This document shows, in pieces, positions 25,725 through 34,062 of a stretch of DNA of 64,000 bases (within the stretch, counting starts at the first letter, position 1; every line of letters starts with the position of its first letter). This DNA is from Lachnospiraceae bacterium (GTDB lineage: Bacteria > Bacillota > Clostridia > Lachnospirales > Lachnospiraceae), in NCBI GenBank assembly GCA_910573755.1, contig CAJTBO010000018.1, forward strand, positions 1-64,000. The letters are read 5' to 3'. The translations under genes and the position numbers were made by a program. Under the pieces are notes generated by a model. That model ran no database searches. It saw nothing but the letters and a program-made list of their open reading frames with translations, and was not told where the DNA came from.

Positions 25725-26311
25725 CCCAGCGTCCCCTTCGTACTCATCACGTCCGTGATACGCCCGTCCAGTCTTGTCGCCTCATCCAGTGCCCGCGCAA
25801 ATGCCTTGAACATGGCTTCTATGATATGATGGTTATTTTGCCCATCCAATACCTTAATATGTAAATTCATACCGGCGCTGTAACTCACCGCATAGAAAAA
25901 CTCATGTATAAGTTCCGTTTCAAGATATCCTACCCGCTCCGCCGTAAGCTTCGCGTCATAATTAAGCCAGGGCCTGCCGCCCACATCGATGGCACAGAGA
26001 ACCAGCGCCTCATCCATCGGCAGAATACACTGCCCGAAGCGCTTCATACCCTTCTTATCACCGACCGCTTCCCGGATCGCCCTTCCCAGCACGATCCCGC
26101 AGTCCTCCACACTGTGATGCCCGTCCACCTGCAGATCTCCGTCGATCCGCACCTTCAGATCAAAAAAACCGTGCCTTGCAAATCCCTCCAGCATATGGTC
26201 AAAAAAGCCGATACCGGTGGAAATATCCCCTTTTCCTGTTCCGTCCAGATTCAGTTCCAGAACTATTTTTGTTTCCTTTGTGTTTCGTTCAATACTTGCC
26301 GTTCTCTCCAT
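25721..26311 (-). CDS. hisB: Imidazoleglycerol-phosphate dehydratase
   Basis: The 196-codon form starts [20 protein letters not shown]. Signature manganese-site motifs are present: [25 protein letters not shown], and [20 protein letters not shown]. It removes water from imidazole glycerol phosphate, the sixth step of histidine synthesis. No N-terminal phosphatase domain, so histidinol-phosphatase is elsewhere. Start 26311 chosen because AGGAG precedes it by a few bases; an in-frame ATG at 26359 is less likely. Confidence 0.95.
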   Translation of the reverse strand: MERTASIERNTKETKIVLELNLDGTGKGDISTGIGFFDHMLEGFARHGFFDLKVRIDGDLQVDGHHSVEDCGIVLGRAIREAVGDKKGMKRFGQCILPMDEALVLCAIDVGGRPWLNYDAKLTAERVGYLETELIHEFFYAVSYSAGMNLHIKVLDGQNNHHIIEAMFKAFARALDEATRLDGRITDVMSTKGTLG

Positions 26312-26451
26312 ATCCGCTCCTGTATCTATAAATTTTTCGGCATTGAAGCTGCCATCCATCCGGTATTCCCCGGAACAGCTAAAGCCGTTCTTCCTATAAA
26401 AAACCCGCCCTGCGGTTATCCTCCTGCACTGTCTTAACAGCAGCTTCCCGA

Positions 26452-27345
26452 TCAGCTCCGCCCTCTGCTGCAGATCATCCTCCCATATTTATTCTCTGAA
26501 TCCTCCACAACAAGGATCTTCCCCTGCTCAATATAGTATTCAATCCTTCCGGCATACCACCAGTCTCCCACCCCGAGCTGTGTACGCCCAAGTATATTTC
26601 CGATCACTCTGCCTTGCTTTACCGGAACATTCCCCAGCCATTTCCAAATCAGGAAGTCATAGAAATCTTCCGGGACACTGAGAACCCTGCCGCCCACCAC
26701 AGCACGAAGAGGGCTGTTCTCCTCAACAAGACTGCCCCACAGCATGGCATACATACGGATTTCCTCTGCCGAAAGCGGTTTCTCGTAAGGCAAAAATCCT
26801 GCAAACTCCTCCGCCGAAACCTCATTCCAACTGTGATAAGAGATGATCGTTTTATCACGGACAACATACTCCGGAAGCTTCACTGCCGATATCTCATTCT
26901 CATATCCCATTAACATCTGGCACAGACTGTAAAAACCGCATCTGGAGTAGGGAGCATCGCAGTACCATATCCTGACAGCTTCCCCCTCCTCCAGATAATT
27001 TTTCAGACGGCGCAATTCATCTGCATAAAAACTGACGGTTTCTTTCAATGCGTTCTTTGTTCCTTCATCCTGTACCCACTGATCCTGTGCGTACATGGAA
27101 TAGATCAACTCCCCGCGGTATGCACTTTCCATCGGCTCCCTGATATTCCCGATATCCATCATAAATCCAAGACAGATAACCTCGGCGGATGTCCCTTCTA
27201 TCCATCCGCCAAAGGGCTTTTGGGGCGGCGTTTTTTTTCCCGCCATCCAAACTGACACAGGACCGCTGACCGTACCGATGACCACCTTATTCTTTGCCGC
27301 TCTCATAGCGCCGGCTTCACTCTCACCAAACAAAATTTCAATCAT
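26452..27345 (-). CDS. DUF1835-like protein inside the his operon
   Basis: About 297 aa, starting MIEILFGESEAGAMRAAKN. The N-terminal part with GESEAGAM and a later acidic ERRLKNYLEEGEAVRIWYCD region fits DUF1835, and the C-terminal half (FYDFLIWKWLGNVP, GRTQLGVGDWWYAGRIEYY) fits the DUF3658-type partner domain. Function is unknown and no histidine role is known. It lies between hisD and hisB in the same orientation, so it is transcribed with them. ATG at 27345 was preferred to the one at 27378; neither has a strong ribosome site. Confidence 0.65.
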   Translation of the reverse strand: MIEILFGESEAGAMRAAKNKVVIGTVSGPVSVWMAGKKTPPQKPFGGWIEGTSAEVICLGFMMDIGNIREPMESAYRGELIYSMYAQDQWVQDEGTKNALKETVSFYADELRRLKNYLEEGEAVRIWYCDAPYSRCGFYSLCQMLMGYENEISAVKLPEYVVRDKTIISYHSWNEVSAEEFAGFLPYEKPLSAEEIRMYAMLWGSLVEENSPLRAVVGGRVLSVPEDFYDFLIWKWLGNVPVKQGRVIGNILGRTQLGVGDWWYAGRIEYYIEQGKILVVEDSENKYGRMICSRGRS

Positions 27346-27451
27346 ACCTGTCAAACCTTTCTCTCCCGAAATCAGCATTGCCCGAACCGCAGCGGCATCT
27401 CTCCTTCTCTTTCCGTTTTCCCGTCATATATCTGTCGGAAAAGCCGCTCAT
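27338..27451 (-). CDS. Bridging mini-cistron between hisD and the DUF1835-like gene
   Basis: A 37-codon frame whose ATG overlaps the hisD stop through ATGA and whose TGA falls 8 nt inside the next gene. The product starts MSGFSDRYMTGKRKEKER. It resembles no known protein. It fits the coupling pattern seen at other his junctions, though a 37-codon opening alone could be chance. Confidence 0.4.
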   Translation of the reverse strand: MSGFSDRYMTGKRKEKERCRCGSGNADFGRERFDRYD

Positions 27452-28737
27452 TGAAACCGCACCGCCACCGAATTGGCATGGGCAGTCAGGCCTTCGCTTT
27501 TTGCAAATCTCTCAATATCCTCATGGTCGCGCAATAACGCCTCTCTGGAATATGAGATGATGCTCGTCTTCTTGATAAAATCATCCACACCCAGCGGGGA
27601 GAAAAACTTCGCCGTTCCGTTCGTCGGCAGAATATGGTTCGGTCCCGCAAAATAGTCCCCCAGAGGCTCTGAAGAATATTCCCCGAGGAAGATCGCCCCG
27701 GCGTTTTTCACCTTTGTCATGGTCCGGAAAGGATCTTTTGTCAGGATCTCCATATGCTCCGAAGCGATATCATTGGCGGCCTCCACGGCGTCGTCCATAT
27801 GTTCAGCCACAAGAATATAACCGTAATTATCCAACGATTTCCTGATGATCTCCTCTCTGGAAAGCTGTTTTGTAAAGTGCTCCGCCTCAGCGGAAACCTT
27901 TTCGGCAAGTTCCCGGGAATCCGTGATCAGGATCGCGCTTGCCAGTTCGTCATGCTCCGCCTGAGACAAAAGATCCGCCGCCACATATCTTGGATCTGCG
28001 GTATTGTCCGCCAGCACAAGGATCTCACTGGGCCCTGCCACGGAATCGATGCTCACATACCCGAACACCGCCTTTTTGGCAAGCGCCACAAAAATATTGC
28101 CGGGGCCGGTGATCTTATCCACCTTTGGAATAGACTCAGTGCCGAACGCCATCGCCGCGATTGCCTGGGCGCCGCCCACTTTATAAATCCTGTCAACCCC
28201 TGCTAAATCCGCTGCCACAAGGGTTCCCGGATTTACTTTTCCGTCCTTTCCCGGCGGCGTCGTCATAATGATCTCCGAAACGCCCGCCACCTTCGCAGGC
28301 ACCACATTCATCAGCACGCTGGAAGGATAAGCCGCCTTGCCGCCGGGCACATAAACGCCCGCCCTCTCAAGGGGTGTGATCCGCTGTCCTAAAATGGAAC
28401 CGTCCGGTTTCGTCGTAAAGAAACTATGCCTGACCTGTTTTTCATGAAAAGCCCTGATATTCTCCGCCGACTTTCTCATAGTCCCGATCAGCGCATCATC
28501 CAGCGCCTGATAGGCCTCCTTTATCTCATCCTCAGTCACCACCAGATTTTCCGCCGTCAGTTCACATTTATCAAACTGTCTCGTATAGTCGAAAACCGCC
28601 CGGTCTCCGCGCTCCCTGACCTGTTCGATGATCCTGTTTACGGTCTCTTCATATTCCCCGTAGTTGTTCGGGCTTCTTTTCAGCAGGTCATTTAATATAT
28701 TGTTCTTTGTCTCTTTCGTCAGTTCTATTATTCTCAT
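27448..28737 (-). CDS. hisD: Histidinol dehydrogenase
   Basis: A 429-aa zinc enzyme that oxidises histidinol to histidine in two NAD steps. Family marks: ITPLERAGVYVPGGKAAYPS, DKITGPGNIFVALAKKAVFG, SIDSVAGPSEILVLAD, LLSQAEHD (zinc ligands Gln and His) and GPNHILPT. Length is usual. It follows hisG after 100 bp that are filled by a 35-codon mini-frame overlapping both genes. Assignment is firm. Confidence 0.97.
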   Translation of the reverse strand: MRIIELTKETKNNILNDLLKRSPNNYGEYEETVNRIIEQVRERGDRAVFDYTRQFDKCELTAENLVVTEDEIKEAYQALDDALIGTMRKSAENIRAFHEKQVRHSFFTTKPDGSILGQRITPLERAGVYVPGGKAAYPSSVLMNVVPAKVAGVSEIIMTTPPGKDGKVNPGTLVAADLAGVDRIYKVGGAQAIAAMAFGTESIPKVDKITGPGNIFVALAKKAVFGYVSIDSVAGPSEILVLADNTADPRYVAADLLSQAEHDELASAILITDSRELAEKVSAEAEHFTKQLSREEIIRKSLDNYGYILVAEHMDDAVEAANDIASEHMEILTKDPFRTMTKVKNAGAIFLGEYSSEPLGDYFAGPNHILPTNGTAKFFSPLGVDDFIKKTSIISYSREALLRDHEDIERFAKSEGLTAHANSVAVRFQ

Positions 28738-28841
28738 GAGCGGCTGTCCCCTTTCATGTCATCCTTTAATATCTTTTTTAGTGATCCGCCGTCTGAGCGA
28801 TATCCGATCGGTCTTGTCATAAATTCCAGATACCGATTCAT
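28734..28841 (-). CDS. Bridging mini-cistron between hisG and hisD
   Basis: A 35-codon frame beginning [19 protein letters not shown]. Its ATG overlaps the hisG stop (ATGA) and its TGA overlaps the hisD start (ATGA), so the whole 100-bp gap is one coupled frame. The hisD ribosome site is inside its end. It may be a real small protein or a translational relay. Confidence 0.5.
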   Translation of the reverse strand: MNRYLEFMTRPIGYRSDGGSLKKILKDDMKGDSRS

Positions 28842-29500
28842 CCATGCTCTTTCTCACCGGCAAATTTCTTCAGCCGGCGGATCAATCCGCTGATCCTCTC
28901 ATACTCCATCCGCATGCTCACCGGGTTCACGATCATCCGCGCAGAAAGCGGGCAGATCTCCTCCAGCACGCCCAATCCGTTTTCCCTCAGCGTCCCGCCG
29001 GTCTCCACAATATCCACGATCACATCCGACAGCCCCACGATCGGCCCCAATTCCACCGATCCGTTCAGCTTAATGATATCCACGGTCTGATGCTTCTTAT
29101 TATAAAAATACTCCTTCGCAATCAGCGGATATTTGGTCGCCACACGGATACGTTCATGATGCCGTAAAAGCTCTCCCGCCGATTCCGGTCCGCAGACGCA
29201 CATCCTGCACCTGCCGAATCCCAGATCCAGCACTTCATAAACCCGCCTGTTTTCCTCCATAATGGTGTCTCTCCCCACCACCCCGATGTCCGCCGCGCCG
29301 TATTCCACGTAGGTCGGCACATCCGGTCCTTTGGAGAGAAAAAATTTCAACTTCTGTTCTTCATTGACAAAGATCAGCTTCCGGGAATCCTTATCCTTCA
29401 TCTCCTCACAGGTAATCCCAAGCTGTTCCAGCAATTCCAGCGTTTTATTTGCAAGCCTGCCCTTTGCCAACGCAAAAGTCAGATACCCATCATTCTTCAT
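28838..29500 (-). CDS. hisG: ATP phosphoribosyltransferase, short form
   Basis: A 220-aa short HisG that needs HisZ for activity. Visible: [50 protein letters not shown] and the phosphoribosyl loop [14 protein letters not shown]. It starts the pathway from ATP and PRPP and is feedback-inhibited through the complex. The ATG sits at the end of three 59-bp repeats, and its first codons resemble the two upstream mini-cistrons. Confidence 0.96.
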   Translation of the reverse strand: MKNDGYLTFALAKGRLANKTLELLEQLGITCEEMKDKDSRKLIFVNEEQKLKFFLSKGPDVPTYVEYGAADIGVVGRDTIMEENRRVYEVLDLGFGRCRMCVCGPESAGELLRHHERIRVATKYPLIAKEYFYNKKHQTVDIIKLNGSVELGPIVGLSDVIVDIVETGGTLRENGLGVLEEICPLSARMIVNPVSMRMEYERISGLIRRLKKFAGEKEHG

Positions 29501-29559
29501 AATATTTCCTTCCCGCCGGCTTCCGCATCTGCAAAAGCCCGATATCTATCATTCTTCAT
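29497..29559 (-). CDS. hisG leader mini-cistron B (20 codons)
   Basis: Encodes [31 protein letters not shown] ribosome site precedes it, and its TGA overlaps the hisG start as ATGA. The N-terminus parallels that of HisG ([14 protein letters not shown]), so it derives from a duplicated hisG start. No histidine codons, so it is not a classical attenuator peptide. Confidence 0.55.
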   Translation of the reverse strand: MKNDRYRAFADAEAGGKEIL

Positions 29560-29618
29560 AACATTTCCTTCCCGCCGGCTTCCGCATCTGCAAAAGTCCG
29601 ATATCTATCATTCCTCAT
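29556..29618 (-). CDS. hisG leader mini-cistron A (20 codons)
   Basis: Encodes [20 protein letters not shown]. It ends in ATGA shared with the start of mini-cistron B, one repeat downstream. It differs from B at three residues, all within a conserved frame. An in-frame ATG at 29642 could extend it by eight codons. Confidence 0.5.
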   Translation of the reverse strand: MRNDRYRTFADAEAGGKEML

Positions 29619-29653
29619 AACATTTTCTTCCCGTCGGGCCATATCTGCAGATA

Positions 29654-30844
29654 TCAGATATCCGCGCCGAAATACTCCAGAAAATATCCCCGCTTCTCTG
29701 CCAGTTCCTGATATTCCTCCTTCGCCTTCTTGTCATCCTTCAGTATCAGTTCCGTGCAGACGCCGCTTTTCCGCAGTTCTCCCGCCCGCAAAAGCGCCCT
29801 CTCAAAAGCCGCTTTCTCATATACCAGTATCCCATGTTCCTCCTTTGCAGACAGAATGATCTTCTGGCTTGCCATAGCTGTCATCAGATCATCCAGCACT
29901 ACCACAAAACCGACAGCCGGCGCATCCTTCCCGAAGGTTTTCAGCAGATTATCATAGCGCCCGCCCTTTACAATGGCATCGCCCACACCGTAAGTATAGG
30001 CACGGAACGTCACGCCGGTATAATAATGATACTTGCTGAGCATACCGAAATCAAAGGATATATACTGCTCCGCCCCGTAGATCCTTAACAGTTCATACAC
30101 CTGTTTCAGCCGTTCCACCGCCCGCAGAGACCGCGCGTTTGAAACCAGCGCCTCCGCCTTCTCAAGCACCTCCGAGGCTCCGAACAGTTCCGTTATCTTC
30201 AGAAAAGCCTCCCTGTATTCTTCCTCGATATGTTGTTCCTTCAACAGATCTTCCACAGCGAATATATTTTTTCCGCTGACATTCTCCCGAAGTTCCAGTT
30301 CCGTCTCTTTCGACAGCCCCGCCGCCTCGCAGAGCCCCCTGAAATAATCCGCCTCCCCGACAGTCACCTGAAACCGCTCAAGTCCCGCGCTTTTCAGGCA
30401 TTCGATCAGCATGGCTATCATCTCCGCATCGGCTTCCACACTGCCGTCCCCGATCAGCTCCGCCCCCATCTGCGTCACTTCGCAAAGCTTCCCCTGCAGG
30501 CTGGATATATTGGTAAAGGTATTCCCCAGATAACAGAACCGGATCGGAAACGTCTCCTCCATAAAATATTTCGCCGCACATCGCGCCATAGAAGGCGTAA
30601 AATCCGGACGAAGCACCAGCGTATTTCCCTCTTTATCAAAAAATTTATACAGTTCTTTCGACGGCGTCGTGCCGATCTCTCTGGAAAACACATCAAAAAA
30701 TTCAAAAGAAGGTGTCTGGATATCCTGATATCCGAAACTTTTCAGTTTTTTGTGGATCAGTTTCTCCAGCTTCAGCTTTTTCGCATACTCTTCTCCGTAA
30801 ATATCCCGCACCCCTTCGGGTGTATGTAATAAATTCTGATTCAT
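29654..30844 (-). CDS. hisZ: ATP phosphoribosyltransferase regulatory subunit
   Basis: A 396-aa histidyl-tRNA-synthetase-like protein without a tRNA-binding domain. Marks: LLHTPEGVRDIYGEEYAKK, motif 2-like LRPDFTPSMARCAAKYF, and the motif 3 region FDFGMLSKYHYYTG with GGRYDNLLKTFGKDAPAVGF. It forms the active complex with short HisG and senses histidine. It is the first gene of the operon and follows an about 180-nt leader from a strong promoter. The stop is followed by the hisG repeats. Confidence 0.95.
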   Translation of the reverse strand: MNQNLLHTPEGVRDIYGEEYAKKLKLEKLIHKKLKSFGYQDIQTPSFEFFDVFSREIGTTPSKELYKFFDKEGNTLVLRPDFTPSMARCAAKYFMEETFPIRFCYLGNTFTNISSLQGKLCEVTQMGAELIGDGSVEADAEMIAMLIECLKSAGLERFQVTVGEADYFRGLCEAAGLSKETELELRENVSGKNIFAVEDLLKEQHIEEEYREAFLKITELFGASEVLEKAEALVSNARSLRAVERLKQVYELLRIYGAEQYISFDFGMLSKYHYYTGVTFRAYTYGVGDAIVKGGRYDNLLKTFGKDAPAVGFVVVLDDLMTAMASQKIILSAKEEHGILVYEKAAFERALLRAGELRKSGVCTELILKDDKKAKEEYQELAEKRGYFLEYFGADI

Positions 30845-30916
30845 ATGTCCTCGCTTTTCCTGCTATTTATCAAAATAATGTCCTTAATTGATTGAATCAC
30901 TATACACTAACCTCCA

Positions 30917-31024
30917 TGTCGCTGCTTCACAGCGACACAAATCTGTGCAGAGAATGCCGTACAGAAACGCTGCATCCGTCCCCCGCCGCGCTTTCGTATA
31001 GTAACGCGATATCACACGAAAGCA
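30917..31024 (-). promoter_or_regulatory. his operon leader with two hairpins
   Basis: The untranslated leader holds a perfect 8-bp stem TGTCGCTG/CAGCGACA (30917-30937) and a longer imperfect stem around CTTTCGT/ACGAAAG (30988-31024). Neither has a terminator T-run, and no T-box GGUGGNACCGCG-type element or run of His codons was seen. Control by transcript structure is possible but unproven. Confidence 0.45.
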
Positions 31025-31032
31025 CAACCCAT

Positions 31033-31062
31033 ATTATATGAAACTGCCGCATCTCTGTCAAG
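31033..31062 (-). promoter_or_regulatory. his operon promoter
   Basis: Minus strand TTGACA (31057-31062) and TATAAT (31033-31038) with an 18-bp spacer: a near-consensus sigma-A promoter. Its -35 box overlaps the last codons of recU. Transcription would start near 31026. Confidence 0.88.
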
Positions 31063-31591
31063 CCCTGTCGTCCAGATCCTTCTGCAGCATATCCAGATAC
31101 GGCACCAAAACACCATGCTTTTGCGGAATAAAATACTCCGGATTCAGTTCGTCAAACCGGAAGCTCTTCCTGCCCCCTTTCAGTTTCCTGTCCCAGAAAT
31201 AGTACAGCATTTCAAAGGGCAGATAATAAAAAGCATCCCGATGGGTGTAATAGATCAAAAAAAACGCCACTCCGCCCTGCTTTTCAAACTTCTGCATAAA
31301 TTCCACCTGATGATCATGAATATTCTGCAGGGAAAACGTATCCACCGCGCACTCCTTCGCATCAAAACAGACAGGAATCCCCTGCACTGCTCCGATATAG
31401 TCCACTGTACTTTTCTGGTCAAAGTATGCCAGCGTGATATGCCTTGATTCCTTGTCCATCCTGATCGGGGTAATCGGGGTCGGAATTTTCTGGATCAGCG
31501 CCAGTCCCGCCTCCGCATATTTTTCATTTGTCCTGTTGATCATATCCTCCAGAGCGGACCCCCGGAGCCCTCTGCTCTTCCATGTGGGCAT
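31058..31591 (-). CDS. recU: Holliday junction resolvase RecU
   Basis: A 177-aa RecU-type resolvase: RGLRGSALEDMINRTNEKY at the start, catalytic acid positions in STVDYIGAVQG and FDAKEC, then HDHQVEFMQKFEKQGGVAFF. It cuts four-way junctions in homologous recombination and helps chromosome segregation. In many Firmicutes it pairs with a penicillin-binding protein gene; none is here. AAAGGGGG precedes the ATG. It ends inside the his promoter. Confidence 0.92.
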   Translation of the reverse strand: MPTWKSRGLRGSALEDMINRTNEKYAEAGLALIQKIPTPITPIRMDKESRHITLAYFDQKSTVDYIGAVQGIPVCFDAKECAVDTFSLQNIHDHQVEFMQKFEKQGGVAFFLIYYTHRDAFYYLPFEMLYYFWDRKLKGGRKSFRFDELNPEYFIPQKHGVLVPYLDMLQKDLDDRA

Positions 31592-31697
31592 ATGGCCCCC
31601 TTTCCGCGCAATAACTTTTACCTGTTCTGTTTTATCTATTTTACTTTATCTGCTCTGTTTTATCTGTTCTGTTTTACCTTTTTGTTCCATATTCTTT

Positions 31698-32525
31698 CTA
31701 TTCCAAAACCTTTATATAGAAAGAATAGTGTGCCGTTCCCCCGTAACCGCTTTTACCGGTATCCCATTCGGCAGTGACTTCGTAAATATATCCGCCGGAT
31801 TTCAGTTCTATCTCATTCCCGTTTACATCCAGATCCTCTCCCTCCGCTTCCGGATCGGACCAGTACGCATCACTCCAGCAGCAGACACTTAAAATATGAT
31901 CGGGATCTTCTTTAAAACGAAGCACTGCTGTCGTTTCCGCAGTTTCAAATTCGTCCATCAGTCCTTCACAGTCTAAGGGATGCGCGCTGTCGGCTTCTAT
32001 TGTCGTAATAGTCCCGTCATCATTCTTACTCTGCCATGAGTAAGCACCCAACAGCGTACTATTGCAGGTGTTATCGCTGATCACATCCAATACCGGCGGT
32101 TTCTCCAAAACGATCCAGGCATCCTCATCACGCAATAATTCGTTTGCGTAACTGTTTAACGCCTCACATGGCTCATATTTTGTCCGGTAGCCGACACCAT
32201 CAATGATCAGAAACGGATTATATGCCGTGATTTCTGTTTGTGTTCCGTCGGACATCTTCAGGGTAAAGCTAACGCCCTGTCCTGTATATTCCACATAGGA
32301 ATCATCCCTGCGATATATCACCACATCCTTCAGATATTCCGCCAATTCTTCGATTTCCGTGATTTGAATGGTTTTATCCGGCGGTATCAGCCTTACTGTC
32401 GCTGATGTTATTTCCGACACTTCCAGATCCTTATATGGCATTTTACTGTAAGTAAATGCAAATACCGCCGTTCCCGCCAACAGGAAACAGACAAATACTA
32501 TGACCAGTATTTTCACCCTTTTCAT
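31698..32525 (-). CDS. Membrane-anchored exported protein of unknown function
   Basis: About 275 aa starting MKRVKILVIVFVCFLLAGTA, a signal anchor, followed by a soluble domain (EIEELAEYLKDVVIYRRDD; GVSFTLKMSDGTQTEITAYN; C-terminal GGTAHYSFYIKVLE). The YLKDV and EYTGQGV pieces faintly recall small exported domains in the DUF5301 group, which is only a guess. GGGAGGG lies 8 nt before ATG; a longer in-frame start in the MATE gene is unlikely. It follows the MATE gene by 53 bp. Confidence 0.6.
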   Translation of the reverse strand: MKRVKILVIVFVCFLLAGTAVFAFTYSKMPYKDLEVSEITSATVRLIPPDKTIQITEIEELAEYLKDVVIYRRDDSYVEYTGQGVSFTLKMSDGTQTEITAYNPFLIIDGVGYRTKYEPCEALNSYANELLRDEDAWIVLEKPPVLDVISDNTCNSTLLGAYSWQSKNDDGTITTIEADSAHPLDCEGLMDEFETAETTAVLRFKEDPDHILSVCCWSDAYWSDPEAEGEDLDVNGNEIELKSGGYIYEVTAEWDTGKSGYGGTAHYSFYIKVLE

Positions 32526-32578
32526 ATATAAACCCTCCCTGACTCTTAAAATGCACCATTTCCTTTCCCCACGCAGGA

Positions 32579-33955
32579 TCAGGCGCTTCCTTTTGCCGCT
32601 TTGGAATACATCTCCCTTCTTGCCAGCCATATATAGGCGATCACACAGATCACCACGGAAACTGCCGACCCGGTCACCGTTGCAAGCCCCATCGGAAACA
32701 GAGTCTCCGCAAACAGCTTCGACGCCAGATAAGCCAGCGGAATCCGGGCGCATACGATCGCAATGGCGTTATGTATGAACGAAATCCCGGACATACCGCA
32801 GGCGCAAAAATAACCGCTGAAACAAAAATGCACGCCGGCAAATACACAGTCCCAGACATACCCCCTCAGATACTGTCCGCCGAGTAGCACCACCTCCGGT
32901 TCATTTCGGAAGATACTGACCACGGACTGTGCGCTAAACTGCATAAAAAGCGCAGAAACCGTCCCGAAAACAACCGCCGCCGCCATCGCATACTTCAAGA
33001 TCTGCCTTGCCCGTTCTTTTTTCCCTGCACCGATATTCTGCGCCGCCAGCGCGGATACCGAAGAAAGCAGAGAGGACGGCACTAAAAACAAAATACCGAT
33101 GATCTTTTCCACCACGCCTACCGCCGCTGCATCAAACAGCCCCCTTTTATTGGCGATCACCGTAATCAGCAGAAAGGAAATCTGGATAAACCCGTCCTGC
33201 ACAGCCACGGGTACACCGATAGACAGCAGTTTTCCCATCACCGCCCGTCTTGGCTTTAAATCCCCTGAAGTCAGTCTGATATGCCGCATGCCGCTATCCA
33301 CCCTGATCCGGATCAATGCCGCCGCAACACTGACCGCCTGCGCCAGCGTTGTACCCAGCGCCGCCCCGGCAGCGCCCATTCCCATTCTTCCGATCAGGAT
33401 ATAATCCAGAACGATATTGGAGACACATGCCACCGCAATAAAATGCATGGGGCTTTTGGAGTCCCCCATCCCGCGGAAAACGGAACTGATGATATTATAA
33501 GCCGTAATAAACGGAATCCCGATAAAACAGATCGTCAGATAGGAAACCGTACTGTCTACCGCCTCCGCCGGTGTGGACATGACCGCCACAATAGGGCGGA
33601 TGCACAAAGTCAGCACCACTGCCGCCGCCACCGATAAAGTAAAAAACAATGTCACCGTATTTCCGATCGTCAAAAGCACCTGCTTTTCATTTTTTGCCCC
33701 CGTTTCATGACCGATGGAAACCGTAGTCCCCATAGCAAGCCCCACGATCATGACCGTAATCATATGCATGATCTGGCTGCCGATGGACACCGCCGTAGTG
33801 CTTTCCACCGCATTAAACTGTCCTACGATATACAGGTCCGCCATCCCGTAGAGCGTCTGCAGAAAATAAGACAGAAAATAAGGCAGGGAAAAGGCAAGCA
33901 ATGTCTGAAATACATTTCCTGTTGTCAGATCCTTTGTGTTTCCTTTTTTCATCAT
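32579..33955 (-). CDS. MATE-family multidrug/cation efflux transporter
   Basis: A 458-aa membrane protein with about twelve spans. MATE features: FSLPYFLSYFLQTLYGMADL followed by YIVGQF, PAEAVDSTVSYLTIC, and a second homologous half starting about residue 225 (SIGVPVAVQDGFIQISFLL). Uses Na+ or H+ to export drugs or metabolites. Two ATGs are adjacent at 33955; AAAGGATAA is upstream. No regulator next to it. Substrate unknown. Confidence 0.93.
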   Translation of the reverse strand: MMKKGNTKDLTTGNVFQTLLAFSLPYFLSYFLQTLYGMADLYIVGQFNAVESTTAVSIGSQIMHMITVMIVGLAMGTTVSIGHETGAKNEKQVLLTIGNTVTLFFTLSVAAAVVLTLCIRPIVAVMSTPAEAVDSTVSYLTICFIGIPFITAYNIISSVFRGMGDSKSPMHFIAVACVSNIVLDYILIGRMGMGAAGAALGTTLAQAVSVAAALIRIRVDSGMRHIRLTSGDLKPRRAVMGKLLSIGVPVAVQDGFIQISFLLITVIANKRGLFDAAAVGVVEKIIGILFLVPSSLLSSVSALAAQNIGAGKKERARQILKYAMAAAVVFGTVSALFMQFSAQSVVSIFRNEPEVVLLGGQYLRGYVWDCVFAGVHFCFSGYFCACGMSGISFIHNAIAIVCARIPLAYLASKLFAETLFPMGLATVTGSAVSVVICVIAYIWLARREMYSKAAKGSA

Positions 33956-34062
33956 CTGTTATCCTTTATCTAATAATCTTCCTCATAAACATTTCCATCG
34001 GCTGCTCAAACCTTACCGCCTTTAAACTTTTAATACACCCCAGGGCCTGCTCCCTGCCTTTC

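Larger units (their letters stand above)
29489..29640 (-). repeat. 59-bp tandem repeat carrying copies of the hisG start region
   Basis: Anchors ATCATTCTTCAT, ATCATTCTTCAT and ATCATTCCTCAT fall at 29489, 29548 and 29607, exactly 59 bp apart. On the minus strand each unit has a GGGAAG-type ribosome site and an ATG with MKND-like codons; the last unit is the hisG start itself. A weaker partial unit extends toward hisZ. Confidence 0.92.

Noticed and set aside
30845-31030. T-box or His-codon attenuator before hisZ
   Set aside because: No T-box core, no run of His codons and no terminator T-run were seen; only two plain hairpins.
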